31,189 nucleotides of DNA. Origin: GCA-016700035 sp964454845 (GTDB taxonomy: Bacteria > Patescibacteriota > Saccharimonadia > CAILAD01 > GCA-016700035). Shown here in pieces: positions 7,463-14,174 of the stretch; the stretch's first letter is position 1; each line of letters opens with the position of its first letter. The position numbers were made by a program, and so were the translations under genes. A model generated the notes under the pieces. It was not told the origin of the DNA, did not search any database, and worked only from the letters and a program-made list of their open reading frames with translations. The DNA lies in contig CAYVVS010000007.1 of assembly GCA_964454845.1 (NCBI GenBank), positions 1-31,189 of the forward strand, given 5' to 3'.

Positions 7463-8368
7463 CTATTCAGGCGAGATTTTGGAAATCTGCCAACGACTGA
7501 GCGGCAAGTACCCACCACGGTGGTCGCCATCTGGCGCCGTGATCTCCAAAAGGATTTCTGCTTCTGGATGCGCTCGACGATCCGGATTGATGATCTTGCC
7601 GCGAACCTCCTTCAGATTACGAGCACCGTCCTGATACCGCACGGTACGAACTTCGCCAAACGGAATCCTTGGATCGAGATCCAGCGTCGTGAAGCCCCCT
7701 TCGTAATCAGGATTTCGCTCCTGGAATGCCGCACCATGTGCCAAATTGGTCACAATCGGTCGTGAAGCCAACTCATCAGGCAGCTCCCCGACTGCAAAGC
7801 TTGGAATGTCCAGCTGCACACCTGCCGTGAAACGAGGAACGCCAAGCGTCTCAGCGGTTGTGGCTCGCGAGCGATTAACAATGCACGCAATACCAACCAC
7901 GTCACCGCCGGCTGCCCTCACCACGTTCGCAGTCTTGACGGCTGAACCGCCAGTCGTGATGACGTCTTCCAGCACCAAGACACGATGCCCATCCACAGCC
8001 TCGGCAAAACCAGCACGGTCCAGCACGAAATCGTCACGGTCCTTGTCTGCCCAGACGGTCTTGAGCGTCCAGTACTGCGAGTGGAAAGCGAAAGCCGAAA
8101 CCAGATAGACTCCGCCAACCGCCGGCGCAATCACCACTTCTGGCTTCTCCTCGGTTGAACAACCTTCGAACCACCGCATGCACCAATGCCCAAGAACTGG
8201 CTTGAGACTGGCGGGACGTACGAAGAGACGATCACAGTCCACGTACGTGTCACCATGACGACCCGACTTGTAAACGAAGTGCTCGCCTGTGATAACGGCC
8301 TTCGCCAGCGTAAGCTCATGCCTGATAGCATGCTCATGACGCGGGATAGCAGCTTCAGCTGTGCTCAT
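7463..8368 (-). CDS. pyrE: Orotate phosphoribosyltransferase with a ~100-aa C-terminal extension
   Basis: Residues ~14-195 form an OPRTase: HFVYKSGRHGDTYVDCDRLF is the N-terminal substrate region, and VLVLEDVITTGGSAVKT (residues ~130-146) is the PRPP loop. The enzyme makes OMP from orotate and PRPP. The usual length is about 200-230 aa; here ~100 extra residues (from ASRPIVTNLAHG to the end) have no family I recognise. The start overlaps the stop of the 71-aa ORF by ATGA, so translation is coupled. Codons are GC-rich compared with neighbouring housekeeping genes. PyrF, the next step, is encoded just upstream as a separate unit. Other PRTases are possible, but the loop and N-terminal motif favour OPRTase. 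Confidence 0.88.
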   Translation of the reverse strand: MSTAEAAIPRHEHAIRHELTLAKAVITGEHFVYKSGRHGDTYVDCDRLFVRPASLKPVLGHWCMRWFEGCSTEEKPEVVIAPAVGGVYLVSAFAFHSQYWTLKTVWADKDRDDFVLDRAGFAEAVDGHRVLVLEDVITTGGSAVKTANVVRAAGGDVVGIACIVNRSRATTAETLGVPRFTAGVQLDIPSFAVGELPDELASRPIVTNLAHGAAFQERNPDYEGGFTTLDLDPRIPFGEVRTVRYQDGARNLKEVRGKIINPDRRAHPEAEILLEITAPDGDHRGGYLPLSRWQISKISPE

Positions 8369-8580
8369 TGGATGATTCCCTTCTCTCGGAAAAATTCGTC
8401 TGGGATTACGCCCTCGCCGAGCAGCTCAGCCCACAGGCATCCCAACGTATCGCCAGGATCCAATTCGAGCGCACGAACGCCGTCGAGAACATCTCCACTC
8501 AACACGCCAGAGCATGTTTCGATGAGCTTGTCGACCGATGGCAGTCTCTGCAAGCTTTTGCTTACATCGTCAGGGGACAC
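8365..8580 (-). CDS. Small protein of unknown function, coupled to pyrE
   Basis: This 71-aa acidic protein has no membrane segment and no cysteine pair. I do not recognise a family. It is judged real because the GTG start has a GGAG 5 nt upstream, a good promoter lies just ahead, its stop overlaps the pyrE ATG in ATGA, and its codons are GC-rich like those of pyrE. A role as a small partner or translational leader for pyrE is only a guess. Confidence 0.7.
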   Translation of the reverse strand: MSPDDVSKSLQRLPSVDKLIETCSGVLSGDVLDGVRALELDPGDTLGCLWAELLGEGVIPDEFFREKGIIQ

Positions 8581-8614
8581 ATTTACTCCAGGTAGTAGGT
8601 ACAGTAACCGTGCT

Positions 8615-8643
8615 ATTTTACAACTTTTGAGTCAATTTTTCAA
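8615..8643 (-). promoter_or_regulatory. Promoter of the 71-aa ORF-pyrE unit
   Basis: On the minus strand TTGAAA (8638-8643) and TAAAAT (8615-8620) are 17 bp apart. The predicted start at about 8608 leaves a ~28-nt leader with the GGAG site. The -35 abuts the T-tract of the pyrF terminator. Confidence 0.65.
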
Positions 8644-8672
8644 TAAAAAAGCCCCCTCGCGAACGAGGAGGC
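8644..8672 (-). terminator. Rho-independent terminator after pyrF
   Basis: On the minus strand GCCTCCTCG and CGAGGGGGC pair around a TTCG tetraloop, with one mismatch, and are followed directly by TTTTTT. This is a textbook terminator 8 bases after the pyrF stop. Confidence 0.85.
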
Positions 8673-8679
8673 AGAACGA

Positions 8680-9465
8680 CTACGTGTCGCTGCTCGGCGG
8701 CGACATGAAGCCCTGTTGCCTTACCGTCATCCCTGCGATGATCTCATCGGCGATAGCTATCACCGCTGCCTCGGATGAGCCGTTGATGTTCGGTGCATCT
8801 TCCGGAGGCTCGGTGACGGGACGTCCTACCACCAAGTAGTCAGCACCCGCCGCGACAGCCTCCATTGGTGTCATCATGCGCACTTGATCATTCGCAGGAG
8901 CCCACTCAGGACGAACGCCGGGATTCACGTAGATCAAACCCGACGGTCGCTTGTGCGCCACTAAGCGAAGCTCGGGCGGCGCGCAGACTAGAGCCTTGGC
9001 TCCCCCTCGGTCAGCGATGAGCTGCATCGTAGACACCTGCTGATCTATCGGGGATGCATACAACGTCCTGTATTCACTGGAAGTTGGGTCGATGGTTGTC
9101 AGCACCGTGACACAGCAGACTCGCTCGCTTCCAGCTTCTTCGACCACGGCACGCACCCCACGCTCGGTTGCAGCAGCGTGCATGGTGATGAGCCAAGGAT
9201 CGAAATTCCGCACGATCCCCTTCACACCCTTTGCGAGAGTATTTGGGATGTCATGGAGCTTGGCATCGAACATGAGTCGCTTGCCGGACTCGGTGACCAT
9301 CTCGCATGCAACATCCCAGCGAAAACCGAAGCCGGCCTCGTAACCGATTTTGAAACCACCGACGAGCGGCGACAACCGGTTGATAAGGTCAGCAGCCCTC
9401 AAGATCGAACTGGTATCAATCGGAACGATGATTCGTTCACGGGCTTCTGACATTGTGAGCGTCAC
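8680..9465 (-). CDS. pyrF: Orotidine 5'-phosphate decarboxylase
   Basis: The 261-aa TIM-barrel protein has IIVPIDTSS near the start, GFKIGYEA with a conserved Lys, and MFDAKLHDIPNT, which is the OMP decarboxylase catalytic D-x-K-x-x-D motif (D67, K69, D72). The late YVNPGVRPEW and AAGADYLVVGRPVTEP form the phosphate-binding part. It converts OMP to UMP. The GTG start has GGGGAG upstream; an internal ATG at 9453 lacks a suitably spaced site. The gene has its own promoter and terminator and is GC-rich, like pyrE. With PyrE it would let the cell make UMP from scavenged orotate; no earlier pyrimidine genes are visible here. Confidence 0.93.
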   Translation of the reverse strand: MTLTMSEARERIIVPIDTSSILRAADLINRLSPLVGGFKIGYEAGFGFRWDVACEMVTESGKRLMFDAKLHDIPNTLAKGVKGIVRNFDPWLITMHAAATERGVRAVVEEAGSERVCCVTVLTTIDPTSSEYRTLYASPIDQQVSTMQLIADRGGAKALVCAPPELRLVAHKRPSGLIYVNPGVRPEWAPANDQVRMMTPMEAVAAGADYLVVGRPVTEPPEDAPNINGSSEAAVIAIADEIIAGMTVRQQGFMSPPSSDT

Positions 9466-9498
9466 GACGCTCCCCTTTCTTTCTAGGTACTGCAGGTG

Positions 9499-9527
9499 AT
9501 TATAAAATCAGTGCGAGATAACAACAA
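9499..9527 (-). promoter_or_regulatory. Promoter of pyrF
   Basis: On the minus strand TTGTTG (9522-9527) and a perfect TATAAT (9499-9504) are 17 bp apart. The predicted start at about 9492 gives a ~27-nt leader containing GGGGAG. Confidence 0.7.
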
Positions 9528-9550
9528 GCTTAAGCAGTCGCGTTACACAA

Positions 9551-9578
9551 TAAAAAACCCTGCCCTAACTAAGGACAG
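9551..9578 (-). terminator. Terminator of the M23 peptidase gene
   Basis: On the minus strand CTGTCC pairs with GGGCAG (one G-T pair) and GGTTTTTTA follows. The TAG stop of the peptidase gene lies inside the hairpin. Confidence 0.7.
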
Positions 9579-10467
9579 AGCTACTGTGGCCAAGCCACAG
9601 CGAATGATGTTGAGCGTGGGATGATGTATTCCCCCAGTCAGCCACGCGATGCGGGTAGCGCCCAGAAGCATCTGAGTACAATCCAAATGGATCGAAGAGA
9701 TGCGGCGTGCGATTACGTGGAGCTCGCGGTCCAAAGACCATAAAATGCAAGTGAGGCGACGTATAGTACGGGTACTCAACGCCCCGAAAATCAGGCTTGC
9801 CGTCGGCATCAAAACGAGCTCGATCGTAACACCTTCCACCCCAGCCACAGCCGGTCATGCCAGTCCAACCTATGACCTGACCTCGCCTCACGAAACGTGT
9901 AACCGCAGAAGTGCGCAGCTGCCTTACGGGTAACCGCAGATTTGGCGAGAAGCTGAGATCACCAGTGGGCTTCTTGTCTTCATCTTCGACCTGTACCGGC
10001 CGGTGATACGGGATCTCGGCTGCAACACCATCTAAGTGTGCATACTGCGTGTAGCGCCCTCGCTCATGCCAGATTTGCACCACGTAGCTACCAAAGAAGA
10101 TTGGTAGCTCGTCGGTTTCACTCGCCCCAGCCGGGAGTTGCAAGTCGGCGTTGCGTGGATTTCCCTGCTGGGCGGCCTCTAGGCTGAGCAGACGCGGGCT
10201 ACCATCGTTCATACGTAGCTGCAACTCTCCATACGAGCACAAAGCATAGCCATCAGCCGCCGCCAGTATCGGTGTGCCGCGCGGTACATCAAAGTCTATT
10301 GCTCCATGTCGTTCAACACCATGCACACTCTGCTCCTGCTTCGTATAGTTGAAGCCAGTAGCAATCACTGGCTCTACACCCGTCTGAAATACAGGGCTGA
10401 GAAATGGATCCGGGATTCGCGTCTGTCGATCTGTCATCCCATTTATCATAGCACTCAAGAGCTTCAC
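9565..10467 (-). CDS. M23 (LytM-type) metallopeptidase, no signal peptide
   Basis: The 300-aa protein carries all M23 motifs: HGAIDFD (H54 and D58), GSYVVQIWHERGRYTQYAHL (H144) and SPHLHF (H239, H241), with the RFVRRGQVIGWTGMTG turn between them. M23 enzymes cut peptidoglycan peptide bridges. Two unusual insertions separate the motifs (about residues 80-125 and 155-190). No signal peptide or membrane helix is visible, so the export route is unclear. The GTG start has AAGGAG 4 nt upstream. A TACAAT (10503-10508) lies upstream next to a 22-bp palindrome. GC-rich codons and the private terminator match pyrF, pyrE and whiB. Confidence 0.88.
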   Translation of the reverse strand: MKLLSAMINGMTDRQTRIPDPFLSPVFQTGVEPVIATGFNYTKQEQSVHGVERHGAIDFDVPRGTPILAAADGYALCSYGELQLRMNDGSPRLLSLEAAQQGNPRNADLQLPAGASETDELPIFFGSYVVQIWHERGRYTQYAHLDGVAAEIPYHRPVQVEDEDKKPTGDLSFSPNLRLPVRQLRTSAVTRFVRRGQVIGWTGMTGCGWGGRCYDRARFDADGKPDFRGVEYPYYTSPHLHFMVFGPRAPRNRTPHLFDPFGLYSDASGRYPHRVADWGNTSSHAQHHSLWLGHSSSVLS

Positions 10468-10515
10468 TTTACTCCTTAAGGTACAGAGAGTTTCAAGCAG
10501 CTATTGTAGAAGATT

Positions 10516-10537
10516 TTAAGCTATTTAAATAGCTTAA
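10516..10537. repeat. Perfect 22-bp palindrome upstream of the M23 gene
   Basis: TTAAGCTATTT is followed directly by its reverse complement AAATAGCTTAA. It overlaps the yebC stop codon and the -35 zone of the M23 gene, whose TACAAT -10 lies at 10503-10508 (no standard -35 is visible). It could be an operator for a dimeric regulator. As an RNA it would need to open a loop, and AAAATC rather than a T-run follows on the minus strand, so a terminator is less likely. Confidence 0.6.
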
Positions 10538-11274
10538 GCGGTCGCGCGATCTAGCACGTCGTCGGGAATATCAAAGTTTGCGACCACGCTAGAAACGTCA
10601 TCTAGATCGTCAAGAAAACCAATCAGTTTCATAATACTGCGAGCTTTGCCCTCGTCCTCTACACGCACGGTTTGGTTGGGAACCAGCTCTACATCAGCCG
10701 AGTCAACATTCCCTTCGCCCAAGGCTTCCTTGACGGCCTCAAGGTCTTTTGGCGCCGTGTAGACCACAAGTTGATCGCCAGAGTCATCAATATCCGCCGC
10801 ACCAGCCTCAATCGCCACGAGACTCATCTCGTCTTTATCAGCACTAGCCTTGCACAAAATTAGGCCTTTTTTGTCGAACATATAAGCAACAGAACCGGTC
10901 GAGCCAAGATTGCCGCCATACTTTGAAAACGTGCTTTTTACGTCCGATGCCGTGCGATTGCGATTATCGGTGAGAGCCTCCACCATTACCGCCACCCCAG
11001 CTGCCCCGTAACCTTCGTACACCAACTCTTCCAATGCTGCGCCCCCAGCCGTGCCGGCACCGCGCGCAATTGATCGGTCAATATTAGCCGATGGCATATT
11101 CGCCTGTTTTGCCTTCTGAATAGCCAAACGCAAACGAAAGTTTGTCTCCGCGTCTGCACCATCGCGAGCGGCAAGTGCAATTTCGTTACCAAGCTTGGTG
11201 AAAATTTTTCCACGCTTGGCGTCGGCAGCACCTTTTTTGTGCTTAATGCTATGCCATTTACTGTGTCCACTCAT
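10534..11274 (-). CDS. YebC/PmpR (TACO1) family protein
   Basis: The 246-aa protein begins MSGHSKWHSIKHKKGAADAKRGKIF, the invariant YebC start, and keeps IQKAKQANMPSANIDRSIARG and the central YEGYGAAGVAVMVEALTDNRNRTASDVK. YebC-family proteins were first described as transcription regulators and act in translation of difficult (for example proline-rich) stretches. TATAAT (11283-11288) lies 8 nt before the ATG with TTCAAA 17 bp upstream, both within the end of comEC. This suggests a leaderless transcript from its own promoter. In many genomes yebC adjoins ruvCAB; here it lies about 3.6 kb from ruvC, with the GC-rich cassettes in between. Confidence 0.96.
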   Translation of the reverse strand: MSGHSKWHSIKHKKGAADAKRGKIFTKLGNEIALAARDGADAETNFRLRLAIQKAKQANMPSANIDRSIARGAGTAGGAALEELVYEGYGAAGVAVMVEALTDNRNRTASDVKSTFSKYGGNLGSTGSVAYMFDKKGLILCKASADKDEMSLVAIEAGAADIDDSGDQLVVYTAPKDLEAVKEALGEGNVDSADVELVPNQTVRVEDEGKARSIMKLIGFLDDLDDVSSVVANFDIPDDVLDRATA

Positions 11275-11282
11275 ATAGGTGG

Positions 11283-11311
11283 ATTATACCTGTTGAAGAG
11301 GTTTTTTTGAA
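11283..11311 (-). promoter_or_regulatory. Promoter of yebC inside the comEC end
   Basis: On the minus strand TTCAAA (11306-11311) and TATAAT (11283-11288) are 17 bp apart. The ATG follows 8 nt after the -10, so transcription should start at or next to the start codon. Confidence 0.6.
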
Positions 11312-12693
11312 GCCCGTCGAGCGCCAAGCAGCATAAATACACCCAGCCCAGCAAAGCTTGCCCACATCGCGAAGGTGCTCATTGCAATGCTCATACTTGC
11401 ATTTGGGATGCGAGCAAGCACTTGAATAGTTCGCAAAATGAACATGAGAAACCAGTTTGCCGCAAATGCAATACTCACAGAGAATGGCAGCGCGAGTACA
11501 CTAAACGCGGCCACAAGAAAACTTACGAACATGGCAACTGGAATAAATGGCAGAATCACCACATTTGCCAGCGGTGCCACCAAAGAAAAATTACCAAATA
11601 CATGTGCAATGAGAGGAGCCGTCACAAGATGTGCAGCCAAAGAAACCGCAAAGAGCTCCCAGAGCAGCTGAAACCTCCCGGGATTTTTCGGCATAAAAAT
11701 CGGCGCCAAAAATACCACACCAGCGAGAGCTAGAACTGAAAGCTGCCAAGAAAGATCCGTGTATAAGAATGCCGGATTCCAAGCGGTCATTGCAAAAATT
11801 GTGGCGCCTAAAGCTACTCCAACTGAAAGCTTTCTGTTTTGAGTTCCCACAATCAGCACCAAGGCAGTCATGACTGCGGCCCGCATAACCGAAGATGTTG
11901 CGCCGGTCATAAGAACGTAAAAACCAACCAACGCTAATATTGGAACAATTGTCTTTACCCGCAGCCGGCCACGCAAAAATGTGAGCACCAGAGCCATAAT
12001 AATTGTAAGATTAAAACCGGAAACCGCCACAATATGCGTCAACCCAGTCTGCTGGGTTGCCCGCCGCACGTCATCCGGAAGCTGGCTGGATCCACCAAAT
12101 AATAATCCACTCGCAAAACTTGCAGCCGTTGGTGAAAGTGATCGTTCGAGACCTTGTTGCATAGTACGTTTAATCCTGATTGGCAACGACGGAATGGTGT
12201 TAACAGTAGCAACATCCGCATACCACACTTGCGCGTTCGCCCTTCCTAATGCCCGACCAAGCTTACCTTGAACTCGTACAGTTTGCCCTTCAAAAATACC
12301 ACTAGAGAGCGTTTTTACTTTAACTAACCCTGATATTTTCTGGCCATCCAGACGCACATCCTGAATGTAGAATTCGTACAGCTTATCGTCATTCCAAAAC
12401 GGTGTTCCCTGCACTACACCAACCAGTTCGTGCTTTTGACCAATATAGCTACGAGCATCCGTTTTACCTGGCGCTACAAACGTCATCTGCCCGCGCAGCA
12501 AGCCGGCACATAGAAAGATTACACCAAGAGCAATGTAGCCAACCCAACTTTTCACAAAATACAAAATTGCAACCAAACTTAATGTCAGCCACACCCACAA
12601 AAGCTGTGAAAAGCGAGTTGCAAATTGAGTAGCAAGACCTAGGCCTAAAAGCCACGCTAAAACACAGACCCATATCTGCTTTGTTCGTTTCAT
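11284..12693 (-). CDS. comEC: ComEC/Rec2 DNA-uptake channel, short form
   Basis: The 469-aa polytopic membrane protein has N-terminal helices, a soluble DUF4131/OB-like part (residues ~70-170: KHELVGVVQGTPFWND, EGQTVRVQGKLG), and then the competence domain with the signature THIVAVSGFNLTIIMALVLTFLRGR and about nine helices. It forms the channel through which single-stranded DNA enters the cell, working with type IV pili such as those encoded at 1-3740. The C-terminal metallo-beta-lactamase-like nuclease domain of long ComEC proteins is absent: the protein ends in a basic tail right after the last helix. TACGAT lies 8 nt before the ATG. Confidence 0.94.
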   Translation of the reverse strand: MKRTKQIWVCVLAWLLGLGLATQFATRFSQLLWVWLTLSLVAILYFVKSWVGYIALGVIFLCAGLLRGQMTFVAPGKTDARSYIGQKHELVGVVQGTPFWNDDKLYEFYIQDVRLDGQKISGLVKVKTLSSGIFEGQTVRVQGKLGRALGRANAQVWYADVATVNTIPSLPIRIKRTMQQGLERSLSPTAASFASGLLFGGSSQLPDDVRRATQQTGLTHIVAVSGFNLTIIMALVLTFLRGRLRVKTIVPILALVGFYVLMTGATSSVMRAAVMTALVLIVGTQNRKLSVGVALGATIFAMTAWNPAFLYTDLSWQLSVLALAGVVFLAPIFMPKNPGRFQLLWELFAVSLAAHLVTAPLIAHVFGNFSLVAPLANVVILPFIPVAMFVSFLVAAFSVLALPFSVSIAFAANWFLMFILRTIQVLARIPNASMSIAMSTFAMWASFAGLGVFMLLGARRASKKPLQQV

Positions 12694-12744
12694 ATTTGGC
12701 TATCGTACTCCTACGCCATGAAGTGAGCCAAGCTTGGAGCGGTT

Positions 12745-12930
12745 TTAGAGTTCGCCGTTAGTAGCCTGCAGGAGGCGAGGAATGGCTTCTAGAGGATTCA
12801 TACCAACATCCACTCCGCCAAAAAACTTCAGCACCAACCAGGCCATCAAGAAAAGCCAGGCTAAAATTACAAGTATTGCGAGCGGCCAAAACAGCCAGGC
12901 CGGAATACGGCGGTATGGATGCATATCCAT
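12745..12930 (-). CDS. Small single-pass membrane protein
   Basis: This 61-aa protein has one strong transmembrane helix (LFWPLAILVILAWLFLMAWLVLKFF) after a short basic N-terminus and a ~20-residue outer or inner tail. I do not recognise a family. A TAAAAT hexamer lies 3 nt before the first ATG and 9 nt before a second (12924), so the second may be the true start of a leaderless mRNA. It lies just upstream of comEC on the same strand. Membrane-like composition and position make it plausible, but it is short. Confidence 0.6.
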   Translation of the reverse strand: MDMHPYRRIPAWLFWPLAILVILAWLFLMAWLVLKFFGGVDVGMNPLEAIPRLLQATNGEL

Positions 12931-13157
12931 TTCATTTTAGCATGACTGGTATAGTTTGTTTTCTGCAGATTGACTTTTGGGCCGTTTTCAGGTTAAATAA
13001 GTGAGTTATTCACCCCAAATTAACAAGCCAAGCACTTGATGCGAACTCTTATGCATTATAATAAGTGAGCAATGCAAAGCTGCTTGTTAACTTGAAAAGG
13101 AAGAAGATACATAGCGAAGCTTGCCGCAGGCAGCGAAATCGAAGTAACTTCTGACGT
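12931..13157 (+). promoter_or_regulatory. Intergenic region ahead of tRNA-Lys with promoter and repeats
   Basis: No gene was found here. A perfect TATAAT (13057-13062) is preceded by TTGATG (13036-13041) at a short 15-bp spacing and should drive the tRNA, leaving a ~90-nt leader to be trimmed. Around it are a 10-bp direct repeat AATAAGTGAG (12996-13005 and 13060-13069) and a perfect 9-bp inverted repeat TTAACAAGC/GCTTGTTAA (13020-13028 and 13082-13090). The repeats flank the promoter and could be regulator sites. Confidence 0.5.
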
Positions 13158-13234
13158 GGGCCCATAGCTCAGTTGGTTAGAGCGACAGCCTTTTAAGCTG
13201 TGCGTCCTGGGTTCGAATCCCAGTGGGCCCTCCA
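13158..13234 (+). tRNA. tRNA-Lys, anticodon TTT
   Basis: A complete cloverleaf: acceptor GGGCCCA/TGGGCCC, D-arm AGCTCAGTTGGTTAGAGC, anticodon stem ACAGC/GCTGT with loop CTTTTAA (anticodon TTT at 13192-13194), T-arm CTGGG-TTCGAAT-CCCAG, and an encoded CCA end after discriminator T. It reads AAA and AAG codons. It is a stand-alone gene with its own promoter and terminator. Confidence 0.97.
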
Positions 13235-13241
13235 TATAAAG

Positions 13242-13269
13242 ATCCTCGCTTCGTGTGGGGATTTTTATT
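13242..13269 (+). terminator. Terminator of tRNA-Lys
   Basis: ATCCTCGC pairs with GTGGGGAT (two G-T pairs), closing a TTCGT loop, and TTTTTATTT follows. It is placed 7 nt after the encoded CCA and ends at the stop codon of the convergent rimK gene. Confidence 0.85.
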
Positions 13270-14174
13270 TACGCGCCGATTTTGTCGCGGCGGCGCTTAC
13301 CCTTGGTGCGCTCAACAATAAAATCGATCATCACGCCAGCGATGTCTTTGCCAGTCTGAGCTTCAATGCCCTCCAAGCTTGGTGAGCTATTTACTTCAAG
13401 TACCAACGGGCCACGCTTAGAACGGATAAGGTCTACACCGGCAATCGACATGCCGAGCGTAGAAGCAGCTTTAAGTGCAACATTTTGCTCTTTCTTGGAT
13501 AACTCAACTGGTGCCGACTCACCACCACGGTGCAAATTGGAGCGGAATTCGCCCTCCTGACCTTTGCGCATCATCGCACCAACAATTTTGTCGCCAACTA
13601 CAATTACACGGATATCTGCACCATCAGCCTCTTCAATAAATTCTTGCAAAATAAAATTAGCATTAATCGAGTTAAAGGCTTCGATTACCGACTTAGCAGC
13701 CTTTTTGGTTTCCGCGAGCACCACACCTTTGCCTTGCGTGCTTTCCAGAAGCTTCACAACTACTGGCGCACCGCCAACTAGCTCTAGAAGTTCGGCAGCA
13801 TCCGAAGTTTGTGAAGCAAACACGGTTTTAGGAATCCCTACGCCAGCCCGAGCTAAAAGCTGCATGGAACGCAACTTATCGCGTGAGCGCACCAAGGCCA
13901 GCGAGCTGGTTGCGGTATAAGCCCGCATCATTTCAAACTGTCGCAAAACTGCCGCACCATAGTTGGTGTAGCGTGCAGCAATACGAGGAATTACTGCTTC
14001 CACTTCATCCACCGAACGATTCTCCCAATGCACGGAAGGGTTACGGCTTTCGATCGCCATATAGGCCTTGGTATAATCTACCACCACCGGTGTATGGCCT
14101 TTCTTTTTTGAGGCTTCAACAAGGCGTTTGGTCGAATAATTGTTTCGGCCAGCTGATAGAATTGCGATTTTCAT
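13269..14174 (-). CDS. rimK: RimK-type ATP-grasp glutamate ligase
   Basis: The 301-aa protein is close to E. coli RimK along its whole length, including VIPRIAARYTNYGAAVLRQFEMM, SRDKLRSMQLLARAG, GGAPVVVKLLESTQGKGVVLAET, EFRSNLHRGG and the metal-binding D248, E260 and N262 (VLEVNSSPSLEGIE). RimK adds glutamate residues to the C-terminus of ribosomal protein S6 and can make poly-glutamate. It is the last gene of a three-ligase operon and overlaps the preceding gene by ATGA. Whether S6 is the substrate here cannot be read from this window. Confidence 0.92.
   Translation of the reverse strand: MKIAILSAGRNNYSTKRLVEASKKKGHTPVVVDYTKAYMAIESRNPSVHWENRSVDEVEAVIPRIAARYTNYGAAVLRQFEMMRAYTATSSLALVRSRDKLRSMQLLARAGVGIPKTVFASQTSDAAELLELVGGAPVVVKLLESTQGKGVVLAETKKAAKSVIEAFNSINANFILQEFIEEADGADIRVIVVGDKIVGAMMRKGQEGEFRSNLHRGGESAPVELSKKEQNVALKAASTLGMSIAGVDLIRSKRGPLVLEVNSSPSLEGIEAQTGKDIAGVMIDFIVERTKGKRRRDKIGA

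Noticed and set aside
7520..8839. Plus-strand open frames opposite pyrE and pyrF (81-217 aa)
   Set aside because: They arise from the GC-rich codons of the real minus-strand genes; Ser/Thr/Pro-rich low-complexity products with no start signals.
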